From Rapana venosa (taxonomy: Eukaryota; Mollusca; Gastropoda; Neogastropoda; Muricidae), in contig CM054158.1 of the NCBI GenBank assembly GCA_028751875.1, positions 8,389,186 through 8,453,185 on the forward strand: 64,000 bases of DNA. Reading direction: 5' to 3'. Below are positions 1 to 12,377 of the stretch, piece after piece (position 1 is the stretch's first letter; each line of letters opens with the position of its first letter). Under the pieces are notes generated by a model that was given only the letters and a program-made list of their open reading frames with translations, had not been told where the DNA came from and ran no database searches. A program made the translations under genes and the position numbers.

Positions 1-1027
1 ATCTATCTATCATCTCTACCTACCTATCTATTCTATTATATCTAGCGACATAGATACGTGCAGAAGTGGTCACATCATATGCATGGTTTATTTTCAAGAG
101 GTGTTGACTTGGCACATAAAATGAACGAAAAAAGATATCGAGCAGTGAATGGGTATTAATTTTTACATACAAGCTACGAATTAAGATCAACCTGGTGAGT
201 TAAAAGAACTAAAATTAATGTTAAGCATATATAGGAACGGAAACAGACAACAACAAAGAATCAAAACCTTCTTGCTTAATAATATGAACGACCCTTAATA
301 ACAATAGCCACGCACTGAGAAACCAAGACCCGGGACCCCATAAATCTGCGTCAAGGCAAGACCGATAGGAAAAGAAGAAAAAAAGTTGGAGGGCTGTGGG
401 TGGTCAGATAAACTCCGTTCTTACATCTGCACATCACCTATCCTTGGACTATGAAGAATCCTGAAAATTCAGCAGTTCAGGGCAGTACAGCCAAGACGGG
501 GAGCACATGGAGGAAGGAAGGAAGGAGGATCTTGTCGTGTCATTGGGTGTGGCGGCTAACACCGAACTGGGTGATGCCCACAGGTGAGACAGGTGAGAGT
601 GACCCACACAATTTTACCACTCCTACACGGTGGTGAAATTACGGACGTGAAATGACTCCATCGTGTCTTCTGCTGTCATATATAATTATAAGAATGTGTC
701 ATTATAGATAAAAAACAGTTGCTTTCAAGACTTTTTTTATTCAATTTAGTCAAAACCTTTCACGATTCGAAAGTGCAAAACTGCCAGTTCTGATTTGCAA
801 TTATTGTTTCATGTCTCCAGAGCACAGATTTTGTTCCAGCTGACATGGTCACTTGGATCGAAGTATATGTCTGCAAATCGGTTCGTGTCACTTTTGTTGA
901 CAGAAACTAAACGTTAGCGGCTGCTCTTTCATTCCATTCTGATGTTAAGCCGCTAGAGTTTGTTTTCGTGAATCAAAAGGATCATAGACTGCATCGATGT
1001 GTTCCCAAAAAACGGTGCACATCACTT
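1..1027. other. no gene seen; degenerate tetranucleotide start
   Basis: The first 60 bases are a degenerate CTAT/ATCT repeat. The rest is AT-rich unique-looking sequence without splice-flanked open frames or a recognisable element. The short open frame at 451-636 has no coding character. Confidence 0.5.
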
Positions 1028-1365
1028 TATGTATGTTTGTCCTCATTTCGAGATGACTCCAAAAACAGCAGAGGAGGCAGTGCTGTTTCGGAAATTGGGC
1101 AGAAATGTCATTATATGGAGATGCCTTGCCACAGTCATCCCACTCTCTGGCAAGGGATAAGACAGTTCATGCTTGGAGTATTCTCCAAGCCAACTACCCC
1201 AGTGTAGCAGCACATAGCTGTGCAAGTCAATGCCTTATCAGTCATAGTATCACTAAAGACTAAGCTTAAAGTGGATTCCATGAGTGGAAAAACCAGTCAT
1301 CAGCTCCATTTTGCTGTTGCCCAGCGTCAAGTGTTTATCAAAAACTGTGATAACCCAGGCGCGAC
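1028..1365 (+). repeat. dispersed repeat family J, copy 1
   Basis: This stretch aligns by eye along its whole length with 40795-41200. Shared blocks include the start TATGTATGTTTGTCC, the segment reading aacagcagaggaggcag, a cac-rich block 'atgccttgcc', 'tcactaaagactaa' and 'aactgtgataa' near the end. The two copies differ by many substitutions and small indels, so they are old. No coding potential is evident. I cannot assign it to a known transposon class. Confidence 0.75.
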
Positions 1366-1370
1366 GGCGC

Positions 1371-1372
<2 letters not shown>

Positions 1373-1408
<36 letters not shown>
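1373..1408. repeat. (CA)n microsatellite
   Basis: About 17 CA units lie directly 3' of repeat J copy 1. The other J copy is also followed by a CA tract (41242-41275), so the tract may belong to the element's 3' end. Confidence 0.9.
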
Positions 1409-1409
<1 letters not shown>

Positions 1410-2264
1410 CACTAAACAGACGTAAATTGAACACACGCCACACCGCGCTGCGCGCGCAGCTGATTCACATAGTTCTCTCACACACGGAATATTTCAACAC
1501 GCGAAAAAAGAAGAAAAAAAACACTCACAAAACAGCACAAATCACAGCTTGCCCGACAGCATCTCCAGAATCATTCAAACCCTGCCTCCACACCAACAAC
1601 ATAAACACATACCGCTGTCGTCAACACTGCCTAGATTTTGAGCCAGGGGCCAAAAACGGTTTGGGGTGTTTTTTTCTTCAGCTAAAAATTGATATCACCA
1701 GGTCCAGTTTAGACGTAATAAAACAGCTGCATATTACACAGTGACGACAACAACAAGACGGTGTCTGGTGCAAGCTGTGTTTATATACACCCTCTCCAAA
1801 ATCAAAACACAAAACAAAAACAACAAAAAACCCTGCAGGGCAGACGGAGCTCGGGAACAATGACAGTGGGGAATTTGGGGAGATTTCTCTTTTTTGTGTG
1901 TGTGTGTGACCTGCAAACCCAGATGGGAGTTACTACATCTGCTGGTTTCTGTTGTGGGAGAGTTTGGTAAACACTCACCTCCGGCGTTTGACACCTCTCG
2001 CTTTGGCACCACTGTGCAAACAGGCCTCCTCCTGTCTCTGCCCATTATCAGCCTCTGTCTTTGAAGAAAGATGGGGGGGGGGGGGGGGGGGGGGGGGGGT
2101 GGAGGAGGAGGAGGGGGGGAGGAGTCCTGTCAGGCATGCTGTTTAGTTATCGTTTAGAACGGTCTGCTGGTCTGTGTTCTTGTCTTTTGCTTTACTAAGT
2201 AGACGCTCCACTCCCTGGCTTGTTTTTTTGTGGCAGTCACAAGAGATTCACTGTAAACCATTGT
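1409..2264. other. no gene seen; includes a G-run and GGA tract
   Basis: A G homopolymer of about 29 bases occupies 2070-2099 and is followed by a GGA-rich tract. The remainder is low-complexity or unique non-coding sequence. Open frames here are short and overlap on both strands without splice signals. Confidence 0.5.
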
Positions 2265-2390
2265 GTGCCGGTGACAACCGATGACAAAATTGACAAAACC
2301 GCACACGGACGGGGACTGGATGTAAAAAAAAATAATAAACGCATGAGTGCTTATTCGATTATCCTCGAAATAAGAGAATAAATAAAAATT
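2265..2390 (+). mobile_element. SINE-A1 3' part (truncated)
   Basis: Matches the 3' body of the tRNA-headed SINE seen complete at 51266-51600: the 'tgtgccggtg' block, 'gggactggatgtaaaa', 'gagtgcttatt' and 'attatcctcgaaataa'. The tRNA-like head is missing. Confidence 0.75.
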
Positions 2391-2974
2391 AAAAAACTAA
2401 TAAGATTTTTTTTTTTTTAAATAATATGTCATCACCGGTGCCTGCGTGTGCACATGATTCAGGGTTCTGTTGTCAGTAAGTCGGCAAGCCTGGGTAACTT
2501 TTTCGTATGTTTATGTTTGGTTTAGTTAAACAATTTATTAAATAAACCTTCATCTTTGAACACATGACAATACAGCAAAGGCAAGGCATCAAGCTACAGT
2601 TTATTTTAAAACCCCACCCCATGGTAAAGAGAACAGTTGGTGCTGATGCAGACAAGGGACGTATATATATATATATATTTAAACAAAATCACATCTCATA
2701 ATGTAAATACTGCTTCATGAAAAATTGAAGAAAAACACACAAAAGTATCAAACTGAAGTAAAACAAAAAGCGTAATAAAATTTAAAAAAAATACACGAAC
2801 GCACTAAGAATGTTTGATGTTTGTATTGTATAGGGGTTTTACTTGTTTGAAAAATTGTTTCTTTATTATTATTTTTCTATTTGATTGAATGTGTTTTTTC
2901 CCTTCCCCTTTGATACTTCACCCCTACCCCCCATCCTTTCCAATGCTTTTCTGTTATTATCGTTATGTTGTTGT

Positions 2975-3030
2975 CTCATGGTGATGGGGATTTTTTGTTA
3001 TGTTGTTGTCTCATGGTGATGGGTGATTGT
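2975..3030. repeat. short direct duplication (about 27 bp x2)
   Basis: The segment beginning 'ttatgttgttgtctcatgg' occurs twice in immediate succession. This is a simple local duplication. Confidence 0.8.
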
Positions 3031-3149
3031 TGTTATTATTGTATCTCTATTATAGTTATCATTATCATTGTCTTATTTGACTTATTTTGCTTGTTTGATA
3101 GTTATTGCGTGAATATATTATGTTTAAAAATCGCTACTTGAAGAGTCGT

Positions 3150-3283
3150 CGGTGATTGGACAGGGGAGGACTTCAGTGTCACCCAGGCACTCGCCCACGA
3201 CCGCGCTAAGTGGAGCCAGCTGGTCCACCGTTCGTCCACCATGCAGCGCCCCTACGACCCTGGCGGGTTACGGGACCAGTGAA
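3150..3283 (+). mobile_element. LINE ORF2 C-terminal fragment
   Basis: Read on the plus strand from 3154 the frame ends in a run containing DWTGEDFSV, AHDRAKWSQLVHRSS, QRPYDPGG and LRDQ, then TGA. A conserved Trp, an AHDR-x-x-W block and a basic RP-rich end before the stop are typical of the C-terminus of non-LTR retrotransposon polymerases. Only about 43 codons survive and the 5' side is not recognisable. The likely 3' end of the element lies at 3790-3880. Confidence 0.6.
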
Positions 3284-3543
3284 CAGTGAACAGTGAACTT
3301 GAAGAGTATGAGCGCATATGAGCACACATTTGCGTAGGTGGAGGAGGAGAGGAGGAATGTTATTGCAAGCAATATTGTCAGTAATGACGCAACAAATGCC
3401 TAGTATTTTCTAACGTTTTTGTTCCTGTACCTTTTTATTATCTTAAGTATGAACGTGAAAGAATGGATGATATAGTAGGTGAAGTAATTTGTCTTGACGT
3501 TTTATTATTTTATTTTTTAATTCTTAAAACATCCTTTATCTAA

Positions 3544-3565
3544 GTGTGTGTGTGTGTGTGTGTGT

Positions 3566-3605
<40 letters not shown>

Positions 3606-3612
3606 CGTGCGC
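3544..3612. repeat. (GT)n microsatellite
   Basis: An interrupted GT repeat running into a CG/GC-rich purine-pyrimidine alternation (tacgcgtgcgcgcacgcgcg), a potential Z-DNA-forming stretch. Confidence 0.9.
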
Positions 3613-3789
3613 GCACGCGCGCAGGTGTGTATGAGTATGTGTGTGCGTGTGTATGTATATGTGTTTAGTTTGTATTTTCCAATGTATTATTTTTTTCGAT
3701 TTTCCTCCTTTTACTGGTTTAATTTATTAGTAACGGTTGTAATAATGTAGTTTTTCAGTATAATTAAGAAATTTGTTCTAAGATAGATG

Positions 3790-3880
3790 GCTTCATGAAA
3801 AATGAAAAAAAAAAGCAAATGCATTGCTTTATTGAATGTACCATCTGGTAATAAAAATTTGACTTGACTTGACTAAGCAA
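3790..3880 (+). mobile_element. LINE 3' end with (TTGAC)n tail
   Basis: The sequence ends 'aataaaaatttgacttgacttgac'-like, a pentanucleotide TTGAC tail. The same kind of tail terminates the tandem LINE 3' fragments at 46850-47195. It probably belongs with the ORF fragment at 3150. Confidence 0.5.
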
Positions 3881-4009
3881 TAAGACCAAGGGAAGAAACT
3901 TCGCATGATACAACATCCAATATTGATTACCTACCTTGGCATCTCAACACACATGGCATGAAGAGCTCTCCGTCGCAGAACTGTTTACATTATTTGTTAT
4001 AATAATGCA

Positions 4010-4620
4010 TTCTTTAAAAAATTCGTTTGGGTTTATCACAAAATTCAGGCACTGGTTTAATAATATTAATGTCATCGTTAAAGTTTAGTTGTCTGCTGCC
4101 ATATAACAAAGTATTTAAATTCTTTTCATAGTTTTCGAGAATCGCTTGTCTGAAGAAAAAAGTTTTTTAAAAATTGTGGACAGGGGGGAAAAAGAGAGAA
4201 AAAGAAATGTTCTGCTGTGTCCTTAGGGTTACCACAAGCACCAGATGGATCATCCAGTGAATGTATTTTATTTAGATTACAATTGAGGTTATTCTTGTCG
4301 AGTCTTAAGTTCAGTTTAAACGTGGTTTCTTCAATATTCATACATCATAAAGTTAGCAGTGAATGAGTTGCTGCTTTCTTCTTCCAAAATGAAAGTAGTT
4401 CGGAACCGTTACATCTGCGTTAGGGAGAGCATGTCTAATTGTTTGATAAAAGTGCTGGCTCACACGTGCTCCGGTAGTTCAGTCCACAGTCTAGCTTGGG
4501 TACGAGAGAAAAGAAGGGAAGCATTGAATGTTCAGCTCTTCCGTGGGGTACTCATAATTGTGATGGGCGGTGTCCTCGGGCTGTGGTAGGGATTTTGAGA
4601 AGAAAGGAATGGAGAGAACA
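4010..4620 (-). mobile_element. decayed LINE, C-terminal region
   Basis: Minus-strand translation shows two blocks seen at the C-terminus of many invertebrate non-LTR elements. The upstream one is a Trp-Leu-Pro block (TQARLWTELPEHV, 4490-4450). The downstream one is a cysteine/histidine knuckle (CGNPKDTAEHFFF then a later Cys, near 4240-4180). Frameshifts and in-frame stops separate them, so the copy is dead. The exact clade is uncertain. Confidence 0.55.
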
Positions 4621-5207
4621 TGTCTGTGTTTGAATGCTCCCCCGAGTTTGTGCACGTGTATCAGATAGATTAGATCACCAGTATAGAGGCATGTTTACAT
4701 CGATTTTTTTTTAAGTAGAAGGATTCCACAAAGTTGTTCCTGTGTAGATGAACGTTTACATCAATTGAAGAAGAAGACTTCCAGGAAGTCAAAAAAAATA
4801 ACAGTCATGCTCTGTCCAGAGTTAGAATTATAGTTTTTGTGATGCAGTGCACATACAGAAGAATGTATCGCAGAGTACTTGCTTTGTGGGTTATTTTTAG
4901 TTAACTCCCCTGAAGCAGCGAACCTTTATGAATTTTAGTGATAGCAAAGAAGGCAACAGTGTTCTTTGCCAGGGGAGGTAATACAAAGCAGCAAGGGGGG
5001 GAGGGGGGACGAACCGTTATGAATTTTAATAGTCTGCTGCTGCACTGCTCTGATTGCTGGTTCATTCAGTACACAGACATCAAGAGACGTGGTAGACGCT
5101 TTTCAATTTTTTTTTTTAAGTGAAATCAACAGAAGCAGGCCCAAATAGTGAGTGTGTGCCTGTGTGTGTGAGAGAGAGACAGAGACACAGAGATTATTTT
5201 ATTCTTT

Positions 5208-5345
5208 TGTTTCGAGGATGATGGAATAAGCACTCGTGTGCTTTTTTAACATCCAGTCCCCGTGTGTATGCACTTGTGTAAATGTTGCCATCTGTTCCCA
5301 CCGGCACACAGTAGACGTCTCGTCCGAAAAGCCGACTGTTTTAAC
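5208..5345 (-). mobile_element. SINE-A1 3' part, inverted
   Basis: Reverse complement of the SINE-A1 body: 'cgaggatgatggaataagcac', then 'agtccccgtgtgtatg', then 'cccaccggcacac'. The tRNA-like head is absent. It abuts a long GT microsatellite. Confidence 0.75.
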
Positions 5346-5348
5346 GAG

Positions 5349-5463
<115 letters not shown>

Positions 5464-8400
5464 TGCTGCTGTGTGCATGTGTTTTAATCTTGAAGAGAGA
5501 GAGATCTTGTGCACATTGCAATAGTGATTACAGTTATTCATGAATGGAACTCTGAACGAACACCTTGGTCAAGTTGTAGTTTTTATTTTTCATCTTATGA
5601 CATTTGCATTTATTTACACATTTCAAGTTTTGACAGTAGGTTCTTTCAGTCATTCTATTTGCATTTATTCACATATCGATTCATCAAGTTTTTGACAGCA
5701 TGTTTTACAGCCATTCTGAAGTTTTCTTCTCATTGTTTTATCTCAGCTGCGAGCCGGCTACCCAACCCTAACTCCAGCCTCTCTTTTTTGGCTGAAGGGG
5801 GAGGTAGGCTTTTCCCAATGCTCTGACCAGCAGTGACACAGTGACTGACCCACTGACGTTTTTCATTTTTTAATTTTCACACCATCATTGTACCTCAGAC
5901 CACAATGACGTGTTCATTTCAGTATGCTATTTAAAAAAAAAAATTAAAAAAAGATGTGACAAGCAGTTTAATTCCAGCCATGTTATCTTTGCAGCCAGAA
6001 AGCACAGGCACCTGTCAGTGTGTGCAAAACATCAGCTTGTCAGTTTGAAAGAAGCGGGAGTTGAGTAAAGCTTGTACTTTTCTCAGCACAGAAAGTCAGT
6101 TGGGTAGTCGAGTGCCTGTGGTGTGTGCTCACCACCTAATTTCTAACCATTGTTAAAAGTGTACATCTATCAACACTGTACATGGCTGTCAAACACAGGA
6201 CACATGGAAGCAACACTGGTTACAGGAAACATGAAAGCAACACTGGTTACAGGAAACATCTTTCTACTGATCCTCTAAACAAACATGCAACGTCTTCTCC
6301 ACACATTCAGATGGGCAAGTTTAACATCATCATGATTTAGGTCATTTAAATGGGTGGTATAAAAGTTTATCCACATCTTCCTATATTTCAAGTTGAGATT
6401 CTTAGTGTAGAGCAAGCTGAGCTGGGTTTGGGGAAAAACAAAATTTCTTCTGAAGTGTATTAACCGAGCAGGAAAACGAATGATGATACAATCTCAAAGC
6501 AAAAATTAACATGTTTCTGGAAAATGGGGTTTCCAATTCATTCTGTCATGGGAGTGGCATCAGTTGAAAAGCAGCTTTCAAAATGCTATGTAATTTTACC
6601 ATTTGTTTGACTCTAGAATGACAGGAAATAGGGGGAGGGGTCAGCAAACAAAGTGGAGGGCATTAACTGCATAACAAACAAGTCTACGGTTTAAGATATG
6701 TCCATGTTATGATCAAGAACTGATACAGGCAACAAGGTACACACATTTTTAGGTGAAAAACGTGGGCATTGCTTGGTATGGTAACATTCAACTAAACCAT
6801 TGACAACTACCCAGGCAAAGCTGATACATTTCAAGCCTCCAAAATAAAATTGAAACATCGAATACCAAAAACATCACTGAACATGTAAATTCAAAAGCTT
6901 CTGTAAATATTTCAAGAAAGAGCCAGGTTATGTTCGGAAAAAAATCATGTTTTATTGGGTTACTAACTTATCATTATGCTGGCTCTATATGCAGAAGAAG
7001 AAGACAACAAAGTTTAGTCAAGCCACTGCCATGGTGGCAGAGAAACCTCCCAACAGGCATGCATGTCCCTCACAGCTGGGGAACAGATCAGCCCATGAAA
7101 GGCACATGCAACATGAGCAAAACCATTAAGTCACTTCAAACTGTAACAATGATATCAGGCTATGGGGGAATCGTGATTTATAGGAATAGTGGGTAACACA
7201 GCAGGTGACAATACCAAAATTCTACAATAAAAAGAAAAAAGGCACCGGCAGTGAACTGCTCCCCTGTAAGTGCAATGTTTCAAGGGGAGTACATCAAAAA
7301 GAAAGAATAACATGAACATCAGCTCATGGTATTTAAAGCTAGAAAACTACTAAATGTTTCAATACAAAATGTCAAAGATGTGATGGACAAGAAGAGGAAA
7401 AGTCAAGTGCTTTGAATACAAGACTAGCTGTCCGCCAGCATTCCTTGCTGAAAATGCATGTTTTTCTTCTCTTTGAACAAAGTGATTTAAAGCACACAAC
7501 ACAAAAAAAAAACAATACATTAATATAGCCACGTGTTTCTTAACTTATAAACTATTTACGACCAACCTCCAAAACAAATAAAGAACCACACACAAACATT
7601 GAACCATTTTCTAGGTTTAGATAACCCAGGTTTTAGAGCACAAAACAAAGCAAAATTACAGGATGAACAAAACAAAAACCACAGCCTGTACCACCGTAAT
7701 CTGCTAGAATACATAGTTTCACATTTGCTCCACTGGAATTTTAGAATACATACTTTTGTCCAACATATGTTACGGTACCTTTATGTTTCTTTTCTGCAAG
7801 CATGGAACCTTACTTCAAATGTTTTTATGTTCAGATTCAGCAAAACAAAATGTAAAAAGGCTGTGATAGAGTACCTTTGTCCAGACAATGGAAATCAAAG
7901 ATTTCTAGTAATAATATACAGATGGAGCAGTCTATTCATGGGCTGGGATGCATCCCCTTTTGCTGCATTATTCTCCTTTATGATGTTGTACATGGTGTTA
8001 TCTTTTCTGTTATGGTCTTCAATAATTTGGAATTTTCATGGTTTTGGTCTTTGGCTTCAGCACATTTCCTTTTCCAAAAAATTATTCTGTTACATTCGTT
8101 TGGATCAGTCTGCTTTGCCGACTTTTTTCCTCTTCTATGGTAATGAAGATTTCTTCTGTAATCTATTGCTGGTGTGTGTGGGTTTTTTTTCTTTGGTATA
8201 TTTTTAGATAGCATAAACAGGGTCAAGCATCAAAGTGTGACAGAAAAAAATATCTTTAAAAACAAATTTTCCATGACAAAAATTATCATGCTGTTTTAAA
8301 CATGATTTTAACACACAAAAAGCTAAATAATGTTTAACAATAAGGTAAAAAAAAAAGGGGGGGGGGGGAAAACACCCTATCACCGAAAATACTCTTGTTC

Positions 8401-9900
8401 AATCTTTCCATAACAAGTCTCTTATCCCACCAACAGCTAACATCATTTCAGGGCTAAATATGTATACATTTGTTCTGCTTTTTTTTTTTAAAGTGAAGGA
8501 AAACCAAACTACTTCATTTACTACATTCTTTGTTCATCTTTCCACAGCTGAACTGACCTTTTCAAATGTAAATAGGATTCAAGATTATACTTCTAGACAT
8601 GGATGACTAAAAAAAAATTTAACAAAAAGCGAAAAGTACACCCCCTTCCATTAAAGAAAAACATGAGTGAAAAATCAGCTGATTATCCCCTTCTTTACTT
8701 TTCCCTAACAAACTTATCAGGAAACAGGATTTCAGGACTCAATATTCCCCAACGAGTTTGATTTTAACCCCCTAACATTTTTTGAAAGGGGAAAAGAAAG
8801 CCGTACTTTTTTGATCACCCTTGCTATCATTTTTCCAGAACAAATTTTCATCTTCCTTGGGGAAAAAATCAGTTTAGATTTATATTGGAATGCAACTTTA
8901 ACTCGAGACAAACAAGCTTTAAAAAAAAAAGATGGAAACAAACAGTAGCATTATAAAATATCATCTCTCTCCTTAACAAATGAGTTCTTTCCAATAGAGA
9001 GCATATTAATTCAGGACAATACTACCAGACAAATTTCAATTTTAGAAGAAAACAAGTTTAAAAAAAAGTTTTCTATTTCGCAACAACAAAATCAATCTAC
9101 CAATAAACATTTCAGACTATAGTCTTTCTAAACCAACCCCCACACAAAAACCGCGACCCTTCAACCCATTGGGGTTTCTCTCTTTAATTGGCCTCCTTTG
9201 CATAGAGTATCATCTTTTATTTATTTATTTTTTGGTGGTGGGGGGTTGCCTCATGGAGCACCTTTTTTTTTTCGGGGGGGGGGGGGGGTTTCACATTCTT
9301 CATTGGCCAAATTCTCCCCTTTTCTAGCCCTCCTAAAAAACAATTTAAACTCCAGTATTTTTTTCCAAAGCAAAGTGGTCAATCTGTCAACAAACCTGAC
9401 TACATTTCTTTAAAAGAATGATCTGAGCTACCAAAAAGAAAAACCAAAATAATTCAACAAGCAGTCAAAAGGAAAGAGCAAAGCACTCCACTCTTCCATG
9501 ACAAATTGATCATCCTGTCAACATGATTGCGATATTTCTTTTTAAAAAATATTTAAAAACATGATCAGAGCCAGCAAAAAGTCACAAAAAATGTTAACCA
9601 TGTCATTGAAAATATTTTTTCTCCATCCTTCAATAATAAATCATTTCCCTAGCTAACAACAAACTGGGTAAAAGGACCACACTATTCTAAACAAATTCTA
9701 ATGCAAATTGTAAAAAAAATACTGTAGATCAGCACAAACACTTTCCAGCACCACCAACACTGGGGGTTTTCTAGTTACAACAGTCCAGTCCTTTCAACAG
9801 CACACTATGTTATCAGAAAAAAAATCTATCAGTGATCTCCTGCCTCCATTTCTAAGGCTCTGAACAAACCTTTAAGCAAACCCCAGTCACTCCTCCCTTC
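5464..9900. other. AT-rich non-coding stretch, possible minus-strand 3' UTR
   Basis: This 4.4-kb stretch has few recognisable repeats and no splice-flanked coding frame. A minus-strand AATAAA lies at 6956-6951. With a candidate minus-strand promoter near 23.8 kb, it could be the 3' UTR of a leftward gene, but that is only a guess. A 27-bp direct duplication sits at 6202-6260. Homopolymer runs are frequent (G-runs at 8357 and 9278). The 202-codon open frame at 7599-8207 starts with TTG and looks like chance. Confidence 0.35.
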
Positions 9901-12111
9901 TTCCAACAAATGCATATTCAAAAGTACATACATTTTCTACACACACACACACAAATGTAAGTAATGCAACTTCTGTGCAGCATTCACAACACCACATACT
10001 ACTGACTGCTGTAAAATCTACGAAGGCATACCAATGATAGACTGGTGCATACACCTGCCTGTGGTTCAAATCACCTACACAGAAGTATTTTTGGGGCTTT
10101 TCGGGAAAGCTTAAGCGCATTAAATATTCCAGTTTCTACCCCACACACTGCCAACCTCTTTCCTCCATCCGCCACTGACCCAACACACTTCTCTCCCCTC
10201 CTCAACATTTTTTTGGTGTTCATGGGCAGCCCCTCCCTGCTTCTAGAAGTATAGAAAGTCACTCTTACATCCCGTCTGCCTCCATCCCTGTACACCCAAA
10301 CGATTGTTGCCTTTCCTAGGTTTCCTCTTACCCATACACACGTTGTAACTTTTCTTTGTAAACCTGTAGTCCTTTCGTTTTCTACGATGTCTTCTTCCTC
10401 TATATCATTATCAGAAGAAAAAAATCTAACTGCCCTACTCCCCATTTCATACTCCTTGAAGCATCCTCCATACATTCAATCCCTACCCCCCCCCCCCCCC
10501 CCCCTTTTCCCTAAAACCCGCCCCCTCCCCTCCCCTTATTACGAGAGAACAACCGACTGCCTCACTTCCCATCGCCATGCCATACCCCTTTCACTATCCC
10601 CCACAAATCCAACCCTTTTTTCCCTGAAGTGCCCCTCCATGTTACTTTATTGTAATTAAACGGCCATTTGCTTCTCTTCCCTGAGCTAATTTCGTACTCT
10701 GAACTACCCCCTACCCTCCCATTTCTGTCCCTCAACTCGCATTGTAAGGGGTTTTACCCCTAGCTCCTTCAGACAAACCCAGTGCCCTGCTCCCTTCTTC
10801 ACCTTCATCATTCCACCTCCCCCATTCCACCCCCTCCCCCCCCCCCCCCCCCCCGCCTCATCCGAACACCCCTGCATTTCCCTAAAATACCACCCCACCC
10901 CACCTCTTTCCTCCCGAGAAGAAATGAGATCTACCATTGTGTTCATATACTGTTGTGTCCACCTGCTTTTGTGTTTTCATGCAAGGTTAAAAACTCGTTT
11001 AGTACAAGGGTTAGGGTTAAAAATTAGTAATAGGTTAACAAGTGTTGTCAGTGTGTTGTCTGTATGTATTATCTTTGAAAGCATTTGGACACAATGGCAC
11101 ATAGACACGTTGGTAGAGTACTCAGTTACAAATTACCACTCCAAATCATTATTTCTTGGATTCTGTTTATCTTGTCACGCCAAGAATAAGCTTAACCTTT
11201 TAAAATTTGTTTTATGAACTTTTTGCATCCCAGTTTTATTTTTCAAAATGACAATGAAAACATGTGAATAGTGTTTTATAGCGAACCTTCCTTTTCATTC
11301 CTCCTGTACTGACCAAACAATCTACTCGCTTCTCTGCAACACCCCTTCCTTACACCTACCTGTGAACATTGCTCTTTTGTCCCCAACAACCGTACCCAAC
11401 AAATACCTGTAACCTAGCCCCCCCCCCCCCTTTCTCCCAAACACCCCTTCTACACCTATGCCACCACACCTTATTACCTCCATGCTACATCTTTTCTTGT
11501 ACTGCATTTCCTCTACCTCATCTACCTCTGCAACCCTTACCTTCAACACTACAGTACGCCCTCCTAAACACATCTTCCTAACCATTCACCTGACGATACT
11601 TGTCAGTCCCCTCCCCATGCTGTCTTTTCTAATCACCCCTTCCTATCAACATTTATACTCTAAAACCTGCACCTCCCCTCAACTCCTTCCGAGGTCTTCA
11701 ACACGCACACACATACACCTTTGTGTCCCATGCACACCACCTCACTGAAAGCTGTATACCTACACCTCTGATTTAATGTTCTGCTGACTTCTTGAAAATA
11801 TAAAAAGTGCATGTGTCTAGTCTAGTTCATTTTATGTATAACAGAATAAACTTTGCAGAGGTTTACCATTGGAGACCATCACACATCTGCCAGCAGTCTA
11901 AGCATTTAAAAAATCAAAGACTAGTCTAATTATTCCCTTGCACTGCAGGTCATATTCTCACATAAACCAGGTACGTATTGTTCATCATGCCATTCTTTGG
12001 GTTCGTAACATATTGCAAACTGTCAATGTGTTTTATATATTCTTCTTTGCAATAAGAATTACTAAAAATTGCAAGGGATATGGAATATGTATGTATGTTC
12101 TTTCGAGCCAG
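9901..12111. other. pyrimidine-rich plus strand; no supported gene
   Basis: The plus strand is strongly C/T-biased, with C-runs at 10488-10504, 10838-10854 and 11421-11430. The bias opens long frames on the minus strand that I do not trust as genes. The segment 10940-11130 resembles 19610-19860 (repeat K). Confidence 0.4.
10940..11130 (+). repeat. dispersed repeat K, copy 1
   Basis: Shares with 19610-19860 the order 'tgtgtcca(c)ctgc', a GTTAGGGTTA-like block, 'ggacacaatggcaca' and 'gagacac/tagacac'. The copies are diverged and the ends are unclear. Confidence 0.5.
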
Positions 12112-12377
12112 AAGGCCCATAGAGCCGGAGCTTATCCCGGTTTCTGTAGCGTTAAGCGAACTGATGGTTTTTCACCACCCCTGTGACAGGACGCTAGTCT
12201 GTCGCCAGATACTTCCCCAGCAGAGCTGGTACCCACTTGTACACCTGGGTGGAGTGAGGAAAATAGGAGTAAAGTGTCTTTCCCAAGGACACAACACCGA
12301 GCCGAGCGGGGATCGAACCCGCGACCTCTGGATCACGAGTTGACCGCCTAAACCACTCGACCACGGTGCCTCCCTGA
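12112..12377 (-). mobile_element. tRNA-derived SINE-D, near full length
   Basis: Read on the minus strand it begins with a tRNA-like head: an A-box-like 'cgtggtcgagtggtttagg' and a clear B box 'gggttcgatcccc' about 35 bases later. A body containing 'gtccttgggaaagacac' follows, then 'acaggggtggtg'. Similar bodies occur in SINEs across marine invertebrates and basal chordates; I cannot assign the named domain with certainty. The copy is well preserved, suggesting a younger insertion. Confidence 0.75.

Noticed and set aside
7599..8207. 202-codon plus-strand open frame rich in Phe, Leu and Trp
   Set aside because: It starts at TTG, lies in AT-rich sequence, has no splice or promoter context, and its composition matches chance translation of T-rich DNA. 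An overlapping minus frame is equally open.
10071..10475. 134-codon minus-strand frame with an ATG
   Set aside because: The region is pyrimidine-biased on plus, which removes stop codons from minus frames. Neighbouring minus frames at 10704-10946 and 11322-11585 are open for the same reason. No domain or splice signal supports it.
12290..12375. possible tRNA gene on the minus strand
   Set aside because: It has A- and B-box-like sequences and a good B box, but the sequence continues into a SINE body and does not fold to a full cloverleaf with a proper acceptor stem. The same applies to the heads at 14250, 16065, 25170, 35560, 46730 and 51270.
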